Source: Rhodospirillaceae bacterium
Lineage (GTDB): Bacteria; Pseudomonadota; Alphaproteobacteria; Kiloniellales; DSM-21159
Direction of reading: 5' to 3'
Length of the DNA stretch: 64,000 nt
Assembly (NCBI GenBank): GCA_006969625.1
Contig: CP030885.1
Coordinates: 806,001 to 870,000 of the forward strand
Shown in pieces: positions 58,738 to 64,000 of this stretch. The translations under genes and the position numbers were made by a program. The notes beneath the pieces are model-generated. The model was not told the DNA's origin, searched no databases, and was given only the letters and a program-made list of their open reading frames with translations. The first letter of the stretch is position 1. Each line of letters opens with the position of its first letter.

Positions 58738-60086
58738 ACGCGCAGCGCCGCCTGCGCAGCGCGACCGCCGTGCGCGGCGGCTGGGGCCGCTACCCGCGCG
58801 CGACGATGTCGGCCTGGCGGCCGGAGAGCCCCGAGGACGCGGCGGCACTGCTGCTTCGCGCCGACGGCCCGCTGCTGCCGGTCGGCGGCCTGCGCTCCTA
58901 TGGCGACCAGGCGCTGCTGACCGGCGGCGGCGCCATCCGCATGCTGCGGCTCAACCGCTTCCTCGCCCTCGATACGGCCACGCCCGCCGTGGAGTGCGAG
59001 GCCGGGGTCACCTTCGGCGAGCTGCTTGAGGTTCTTGCGCCGCACGGCCTGAGCGTGCCGGTCTCGCCCGGCACGCGCTTCGTCACCCTGGGCGGGGCGA
59101 TCGCCAACGACGTGCACGGCAAGAACCACGACCGTTTCGGTGCGGTCGGCGCGCATCTCGACTGGATCGACCTGCTGCTGGTCTCCGGCGAGGTGCGGCG
59201 CCTGACGCCGAGCGGCACGCCGGAGCTCTTCGCCGCGACGCTGGGCGGCTGCGGCCTGACCGGCCTGATCCTGCGCGCGCGGCTGCGCCTGCAGCGCACC
59301 AGCCAGGCGGTCGAGGTGCGCTATAGCCGGCACGACAACCTGGAGGCGCTGATGGCGGCCCTCGTCGAGGCCCGGAACGCTGCCAGCTACTCGGTCGCCT
59401 GGCTGGATGCGGTCGCGGCCGGTGCACGCCTGGGACGCGGCGTGCTGGAGACGGCGGAGCCGGCGGCCGACACCGATGGCCCGCGCGCCTCCGACCGCTG
59501 GCTCGCCCTGCCGTTCGACCTGCCAGGTGGGCTGCTCAACCGCTGGACAGTGGGAGCCTTCAACGCGCTCTACTATCGCCGCATTCCCGTCGGCGGACGG
59601 ACGCGACGCCTGCCCCTCGCCCGGTTCCTCTATCCGCTCGATGCCATCGGCGGCTGGAACCGGCTCTACGGCCGAGCGGGCTTCCACCAGTTCCAGTGCG
59701 TCCTGCCCGAGGCGACGGCACCGACCGGCTTGGCGCGCATTCTGGAACGGGTGACAGCCTCGGGACGTGCCTCCTTCCTGGCCGTCCTGAAGACCCTAGG
59801 GGCCGAGGGCGCAGGCCATCTCTCCTTCCCGCGGCCCGGCTTCACCCTGGCCTTGGATATCCCGCGCCGTCCCGGCAGCCTGGAGCTGCTGGCCGCGCTG
59901 GAGCGGCTCACGCTGGAACACGAGGGTCGCGTCTACCTGGCGAAGGATTCCGCGCTTTCGGCGGAGAGCGTGCCGGTCATGTATCCGCGTCTGCCGGCCT
60001 TCCGGCGGGTGCTGGCGGAGGTCGACCCCGAGGCCCGCCTGCAGTCCGACATGGCGCGGCGCCTCGGGCTGCGGGGAGGCGGCTAG
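58719..60086 (+). CDS. DprE1-like decaprenylphosphoryl-ribose 2'-oxidase
   Basis: 455 residues from a GTG at 58719, inside the end of the UbiA gene. A VAO-type FAD enzyme: FAD-binding PVGGLRSYGDQAL near 55, then PGTRFVTLGGAIANDVHGKN, which is the DprE1 signature around His133, and YLAKDSALSAES with Lys409 matching the catalytic Lys418 of M. tuberculosis DprE1. The segment aligned with the Cys387 region (the benzothiazinone target) reads FTLALDIP, i.e. no Cys. It oxidises C2 of the polyprenyl-phosphoribose before reduction by the next gene. Confidence 0.85.
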   Translation: MADLPLDAQRRLRSATAVRGGWGRYPRATMSAWRPESPEDAAALLLRADGPLLPVGGLRSYGDQALLTGGGAIRMLRLNRFLALDTATPAVECEAGVTFGELLEVLAPHGLSVPVSPGTRFVTLGGAIANDVHGKNHDRFGAVGAHLDWIDLLLVSGEVRRLTPSGTPELFAATLGGCGLTGLILRARLRLQRTSQAVEVRYSRHDNLEALMAALVEARNAASYSVAWLDAVAAGARLGRGVLETAEPAADTDGPRASDRWLALPFDLPGGLLNRWTVGAFNALYYRRIPVGGRTRRLPLARFLYPLDAIGGWNRLYGRAGFHQFQCVLPEATAPTGLARILERVTASGRASFLAVLKTLGAEGAGHLSFPRPGFTLALDIPRRPGSLELLAALERLTLEHEGRVYLAKDSALSAESVPVMYPRLPAFRRVLAEVDPEARLQSDMARRLGLRGGG

Positions 60087-60839
60087 ATGCGCCCGGTGTG
60101 GATCGTGCTGGGCGCCACCTCGCCGCTCGCGCGCGCCTTCGCCATCGAGGCGGGCCGGGCCGGCGCTGCGCTGCTGCTGGTGGCGCGCGACGCCGAGCGG
60201 CTGGCCCCGGTCGCCGCCGATGCGGCGATCCGCACCGGCGCCGAGGTCGACACGCTCGTCGCGGATTTCGCCGAGCCCGCGGGTCTGGCGGCGTTGGCAA
60301 CGACTTGCTGGGATCGGGCCGGCGCGTTGGGCGACGGCCCGGTCTGTCTGTTCGCCGCCGCCGGCACCATGCCTGACCAGGCGCAGATCGACGCGCAGCC
60401 GGAGCTGGTCCGCCGCGTCTTTGCGGTCAACGCCGTCTCCCTCGCCGAGCTGCTGCAGCGTCTGGCGCCGCGCTTCGAGGCGCAGCGCGGCGGGCGGATC
60501 GTCGTCGTCGGCTCGGTGGCGGCCGAGCGCGGCCGGCCGTCGAACTACGTGTACGGCGCCAGCAAGGCGGCGCTGCAGACCTACCTGCAGGGGCTGCGCG
60601 GGCGTCTGTTTCCTGCCGGCGTGGGCCTCACGACGGTCGTGCCCGGCTTCCTCGACACCGCCATGACCTACGGCCTGCCGGGGACCTTCCTCGTCGCCGC
60701 GCCCGAGACGGCGGCGCGGCGGATCTGGCGGGCCGCGGCGCGCGGGCGGGAGGTGGTCTACGTGCCCTGGTTCTGGCGCTGGATCATGCTGGTGATCCGC
60801 TTGATCCCCGAGCCGCTGTTCAAGCGCCTGAAGCTTTGA
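60087..60839 (+). CDS. DprE2-like SDR, decaprenylphosphoryl-2-keto-ribose reductase
   Basis: 250 residues, starting directly after the previous stop. A classical SDR: cofactor loop VLGATSPLARAF, catalytic Ser143, Tyr156 and Lys160 in SVAAERGRPSNYVYGASKAA, then TTVVPGFLDTAMTYGLPG and the unusual C-terminus YVPWFWRWIMLVIRLIPEPL, shared with DprE2. With the preceding oxidase it completes the ribose-to-arabinose epimerisation on the lipid carrier. Three genes in one overlapping operon and the divergent GT-C make a compact pathway. Confidence 0.87.
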   Translation: MRPVWIVLGATSPLARAFAIEAGRAGAALLLVARDAERLAPVAADAAIRTGAEVDTLVADFAEPAGLAALATTCWDRAGALGDGPVCLFAAAGTMPDQAQIDAQPELVRRVFAVNAVSLAELLQRLAPRFEAQRGGRIVVVGSVAAERGRPSNYVYGASKAALQTYLQGLRGRLFPAGVGLTTVVPGFLDTAMTYGLPGTFLVAAPETAARRIWRAAARGREVVYVPWFWRWIMLVIRLIPEPLFKRLKL

Positions 60840-60926
60840 GCCAGGAGCGTTGGGAAGGTCCCGGCTTCAAGGGTTTGGCGAAGCGTGCGTGGGCCGCTAT
60901 GGTCCGGCCCGCGCGAGGGAGACGCG

Positions 60927-62513
60927 ATGACCGCATGCACCAAGACCGTGGCCGACGCGATGAATCTCGGCCGCCTGCTGTCCGATACGGCGCGCCGGCT
61001 GCCCGACCGGCCGGGCATGGTCTGGGGCGCCCGGTCCTGGACCTGGGCCGAGCTGGACGCGCGGGTGAACGCTCTGGTGGCGGCGCTGAAGGCGCGCGGC
61101 CTTGGCAAGGGCGACAAGCTGCTGGTGCATGCGCGCAACTGCAACCAGCTGTTCGAGAGCCAGTTCGCCGCTTTCAAGCTGGGCGCCGTCTGGGTGCCGA
61201 CCAACGTGCGCCTCACCCCGTCCGAGGTCGCCTACCTGGCCGCGCACAGCGAGGCCAAGGCGCTGATCTACGAGGACGCCTTCGCCGAGCACGCGGACGC
61301 CACCGGCCTGGAGCGGCGCATCGCCATCGGCCAGCCGCGCGCGGGCGAGGAGGCCTACGAGGCGCTCGTCGCCGAGGGTGCGGGCGCGCCGAGCTGGGAG
61401 GCGGAGGTCGGCCGCAACGACCCCTGCTGGTTCTTCTACACTTCGGGGACGACGGGCAAGCCGAAGGCCGGCGTGCTGACCCACGGACAGATGGCCTTCG
61501 TGGTGACCAACCACATCGCCGACCTGATGCCCGACACCGGACCCGACGACGTCTCCCTGGTGGTCGCGCCGCTCAGCCACGGCGCCGGCGCGCATATCCT
61601 GCCGCAGGTGGCGCGCGGCGCCTGCTCGCTGATCCCCGGCACGGCCTCCTTCGACGAGGCCGAGTGCTGGCGCCTGGTCGAGGACTACCGGGTGACCAAC
61701 ATGTTCACCGTGCCGACCATCCTGACCCGCCTGGTGCGGCACGAGGCGGTCGACCGCTACGACCACTCCAGCCTGAAGTACGTCATCTACGCCGGCGCGC
61801 CGATGTACCGCGCGGACCAGAAGGAAGCGCTGGAAAAGCTCGGCAAGGTGATCGTGCAGTACTACGGCCTGGGCGAGGTGACCGGGAACATCACGGTGCT
61901 GCCGCGCGATCTGCACGACCTGGACGACGCCAGGATGCCGCTCGGCTCCTGCGGCTTCCCGCGCACCGGCATGGAGATCGCCATCAAGGACCCGGACGGC
62001 CAGCGCCTGGAGCCGGGGCAGGACGGCGAGATCTGCGTGCGCGGCCCGGCGGTCTTCGCCGGCTACTACCGCAACGCGGAGGCCAACGCCAAGGCGCTCA
62101 AGGGTGGCTGGTTCCATACCGGCGACCTGGGCCGGGTGGACGCGCGCGGCTTCCTCTACATCACCGGGCGTGCCTCCGACATGTACATCTCCGGCGGCTC
62201 CAACGTGTACCCGCGCGAGGCGGAGGAGGTGCTGCTGACCCATCCGGCGGTCGCCGAGGTGGCGGTGCTCGGCGTGCCCGACCCGAAGTGGGGCGAGTCG
62301 GGCGTCGCCGTGGCGGTCCTGGAGGAGGGGCAGAGCGCCAGCGAGGCCGAGCTGCTGGCCTTCCTGGACGGCAAGCTGGCAAAGTACAAGTGGCCGCGCC
62401 GGATCTACTTCCGGCCCGAGCTGCCGAAGTCCGGCTACGGCAAGGTGCCCAAGCACCTGATCCGGCAAGGCCTCTACGCGGACGGCACGCTGCAGGAGGG
62501 CAGGGGACCGTGA
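60927..62513 (+). CDS. Acyl-CoA synthetase (ANL superfamily)
   Basis: 528 residues from the ATG at 60927 with GAGGGAGA 4 bp upstream. Adenylation loop YTSGTTGKPKAGVLTHGQ, YGLGEVTGNI, GWFHTGDLGRVDARGFLYI and GRASDMYISGGSNVYP, and the C-terminal Lys in SGYGKVPKHLIR. It is close to medium/long-chain or aryl-CoA ligases. It starts 87 bp after DprE2 and heads its own unit with two PPC proteins and an AcuI-like reductase, so it probably belongs to a carboxylic-acid degradation route rather than to arabinan synthesis. Confidence 0.87.
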   Translation: MTACTKTVADAMNLGRLLSDTARRLPDRPGMVWGARSWTWAELDARVNALVAALKARGLGKGDKLLVHARNCNQLFESQFAAFKLGAVWVPTNVRLTPSEVAYLAAHSEAKALIYEDAFAEHADATGLERRIAIGQPRAGEEAYEALVAEGAGAPSWEAEVGRNDPCWFFYTSGTTGKPKAGVLTHGQMAFVVTNHIADLMPDTGPDDVSLVVAPLSHGAGAHILPQVARGACSLIPGTASFDEAECWRLVEDYRVTNMFTVPTILTRLVRHEAVDRYDHSSLKYVIYAGAPMYRADQKEALEKLGKVIVQYYGLGEVTGNITVLPRDLHDLDDARMPLGSCGFPRTGMEIAIKDPDGQRLEPGQDGEICVRGPAVFAGYYRNAEANAKALKGGWFHTGDLGRVDARGFLYITGRASDMYISGGSNVYPREAEEVLLTHPAVAEVAVLGVPDPKWGESGVAVAVLEEGQSASEAELLAFLDGKLAKYKWPRRIYFRPELPKSGYGKVPKHLIRQGLYADGTLQEGRGP

Positions 62514-63043
62514 GAACGCTGACGCAGCCCGGCACGCCGTCGCTCCCGCGCCGGGTGGTGCGGCCGATCGCCGAGGGGCGCAGCCTGCGGGTTCGGCTGC
62601 CGGCCGGCGCCGACCTGCTGACCGGCCTGACCGGGGCGCTGGTGGCGCAGGGCGTCACCGATGCCGGCGTGCAGTTGCTCGGCGGCGACTTCGCCAGCAT
62701 GCAGTACCTGACAGGGCAGCCCGACCACACCGGCCAGCGGGTGGCGACCTATGGCGCGCCGACAACGCTGGAGGGGCCGGTCCGGCTGATCGGCGGCAAC
62801 TGCATCCTGGGGCGCGACGCAAAGGGCGCCCCTCTGCTGCACTGCCATGCCGTGGTGGCCGACCGCGCGGGCGGCATCCATGGCGGGCATCTGCCGGCCG
62901 GGGTCTGCATCCTGGGCGCCGCCGGAGCGACGGCCATGGTCACGGTGCTCGGCACCGCCGGCTTCCAGGTCGCCTACGACGCCGAGACCAACTACGACAT
63001 CTTCCAGCCCGTGCCCGGGCCGGCGAGGGAAGCGGCACATTGA
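62510..63043 (+). CDS. PPC/DUF296-domain protein 1
   Basis: 177 residues from a GTG at 62510 (GTGA overlap with the ligase). One PPC (plant and prokaryote conserved) domain: LRVRLPAGADLLTGLTGALV, YGAPTTLEGPVRLIGGNCIL, and HCHAVVADRAGGIHGGHLPA. The spaced His residues of the latter (His-Cys-His, His-Gly-Gly-His) are the metal ligands typical of the family. The role of bacterial PPC proteins is unknown. Confidence 0.8.
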   Translation: MRTLTQPGTPSLPRRVVRPIAEGRSLRVRLPAGADLLTGLTGALVAQGVTDAGVQLLGGDFASMQYLTGQPDHTGQRVATYGAPTTLEGPVRLIGGNCILGRDAKGAPLLHCHAVVADRAGGIHGGHLPAGVCILGAAGATAMVTVLGTAGFQVAYDAETNYDIFQPVPGPAREAAH

Positions 63044-63054
63044 GCGAGGTGCAG

Positions 63055-63480
63055 ATGGAGAAAAGGGTCGACGCCGCGTTCGAGGCCGAGTTCGAGGATG
63101 GCCGCTTCGGCCGCCTGGCGGCGATCCGCCTGAAGCCGAACCAGGACCTGGTGGAGGGCGTCGAGGGCGCTGCCGCCGAGGCCGGCATCGCCTGCGGCGT
63201 GGTGCGCGCCGCGGTCGGCAGCCTGGTCGATGCCGCGCTGGGCTACGGCGAGGGCGAAGGCGCCTCTGTGGTCACGGTCGAGGGGCCGGGCATCGAGATC
63301 CTGACGCTGGCCGGAGAGCTCCGCCCGGATGCCGAGGGCCGGCCGCGCGCCTTTCTGCAGGGCACCATCTCGGACTCCGACGCCAAGGTCTACGGCGGCG
63401 AGTTCCTGCGCGGCGCCAACCCGATTTGCATCACCCTGGAGCTGGTGCTGCAGGAGTGGATACCGGACTCCGCGGCCTGA
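63055..63480 (+). CDS. PPC/DUF296-domain protein 2
   Basis: 141 residues from the ATG at 63055, with GAGG 6 bp upstream; a TTG at 63040 overlapping the previous stop is an alternative. A second PPC domain: AAIRLKPNQDLVEGVEGAA, CGVVRAAVGSLVDA, GIEILTLAGELRPD and FLQGTISDSDAKVYGGEFLR. The His ligands of protein 1 are replaced here (AFLQGTISDSDAKVYGGEF), so it may not bind metal. The two probably form a hetero-oligomer. Confidence 0.78.
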   Translation: MEKRVDAAFEAEFEDGRFGRLAAIRLKPNQDLVEGVEGAAAEAGIACGVVRAAVGSLVDAALGYGEGEGASVVTVEGPGIEILTLAGELRPDAEGRPRAFLQGTISDSDAKVYGGEFLRGANPICITLELVLQEWIPDSAA

Positions 63481-63507
63481 ACCGCGGGAACAGGGGAGCC
63501 AGCACAG

Positions 63508-64000
63508 ATGGCCGAGACTTTCACCGCCCTCATGCTGCATGAGGGCGAGGACGGCAAGGTTGCCGCACAGATCGAGCAGGTGCCGCTGGAGCGGCTGCCC
63601 GACGGCGACGTGACGGTCGACGTCGAGTACTCGACCCTGAACTACAAGGACGGCCTGGTCCTCAACGGACTCGGCAAGCTGGTGCGGTCCTACCCGCACA
63701 TCCCCGGCGTCGACTTCGCCGGCAGCGTGGCCGAAAGCGCGCATCCCGACTTCCAGCCCGGCGACACGGTGGTGCTCAACGGCTGGCGGGTCGGCGAGCT
63801 GCATTGGGGCGGCTACGCCACCAAGGCGCGGGTCAAGGGCGACTGGCTGGTGCGCCTGCCGAGTACGCTGTCCACCCGCCAGGCGATGGCCATCGGCACG
63901 GCCGGCTACACCGCGATGCTGGCGGTGATGGCGCTGGAGGACCACGGGGTGCTACCCGACGCCGGGCCGGTGCTGGTGACGGGCGCGGCGGGCGGCGTCG
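63508..64000 (+). CDS. AcuI/YhdH-like NADPH-dependent quinone/acrylyl-CoA reductase, 5' part
   Basis: The first 164 codons, cut by the window end. Medium-chain reductase of the YhdH/AcuI group: FTALMLHEGEDGKVAAQIEQ, STLNYKDGLVLNGLGKLV, PHIPGVDFAGSV, GWRVGELHWGGYATKARVKG and the start of the cofactor site LVTGAAGGV. AcuI reduces acrylyl-CoA to propionyl-CoA. It begins 27 bp after the second PPC gene with a GGGGAG site, so it belongs to the same operon. Confidence 0.88.
   Translation, partial: MAETFTALMLHEGEDGKVAAQIEQVPLERLPDGDVTVDVEYSTLNYKDGLVLNGLGKLVRSYPHIPGVDFAGSVAESAHPDFQPGDTVVLNGWRVGELHWGGYATKARVKGDWLVRLPSTLSTRQAMAIGTAGYTAMLAVMALEDHGVLPDAGPVLVTGAAGGV

Overview
The window is a 64 kb piece of a very GC-rich chromosome. 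Gene content points to an alphaproteobacterium, most likely a Rhodospirillales-type lineage: the ileS-lspA-DUF3035 (BamF-like) block, KdsD, MeaB, YgfZ, PrpE and several CoA-dependent enzymes. I cannot name the species from sequence alone.

Layout. 1-20 kb is mostly core genome: the end of cobB, KdsD with a GT4 glycosyltransferase, an O-methyltransferase, a LysR/YciI divergent pair, BamF-like/lspA/ileS, a MaoC hydratase, a double cold-shock-domain protein, a histidine-ammonia-lyase-like enzyme, a winged-helix/hydrolase fusion, hisS and a TauD dioxygenase. 18.8-20.8 kb is a mobile scar: an IS3 remnant, a complete IS5-type element with its ends, and a 3' half of tRNA-Arg(ACG) that looks like an old integration site.

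21.1-38.1 kb is a surface-glycan cluster of about twelve genes. It has a NeuB-like synthase, a Gmd-like dehydratase, a nucleotidyltransferase/methyltransferase fusion, a PhyH-like dioxygenase, a GT2, methyltransferases, and a set of large proteins built from three interchangeable modules. Module A is GT-B-like, module B is a second GT-B-like unit, and the third is FkbM methyltransferase. They occur as A+B, A+FkbM, A alone, B alone and FkbM alone. GTGA/ATGA overlaps link several of the genes. The cluster ends at an IS481 remnant that has cut off the catalytic domain of a sensor kinase, whose gene overlaps that of a PhnD-type binding protein.

40.5-46 kb holds a second complete IS5-type element with CTAG target repeats and 20-bp inverted ends, PrpE, and a strikingly AT-rich AIPR-family gene (abortive-infection type with a nuclease-like N-terminus), which is a clear horizontal acquisition. 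46-56 kb carries mixed metabolism (methyltransferase, MeaB, YgfZ, glyoxalase, HCCA isomerase, SCP2-type thiolase) and a second glycosyltransferase group of two GT9 genes that overlap tail to tail plus a GT4-like gene.

56-60.8 kb is the most notable pathway. A GT-C enzyme resembling arabinofuranosyltransferases stands beside a DPPR-synthase-type UbiA, a DprE1-like oxidoreductase and a DprE2-like reductase. That is the mycobacterial-type route to polyprenyl-phospho-D-arabinofuranose, here in a Gram-negative. The window closes with an acyl-CoA synthetase, two tandem PPC/DUF296 proteins and the start of an AcuI/YhdH reductase. No rRNA, CRISPR array or intact tRNA was seen.
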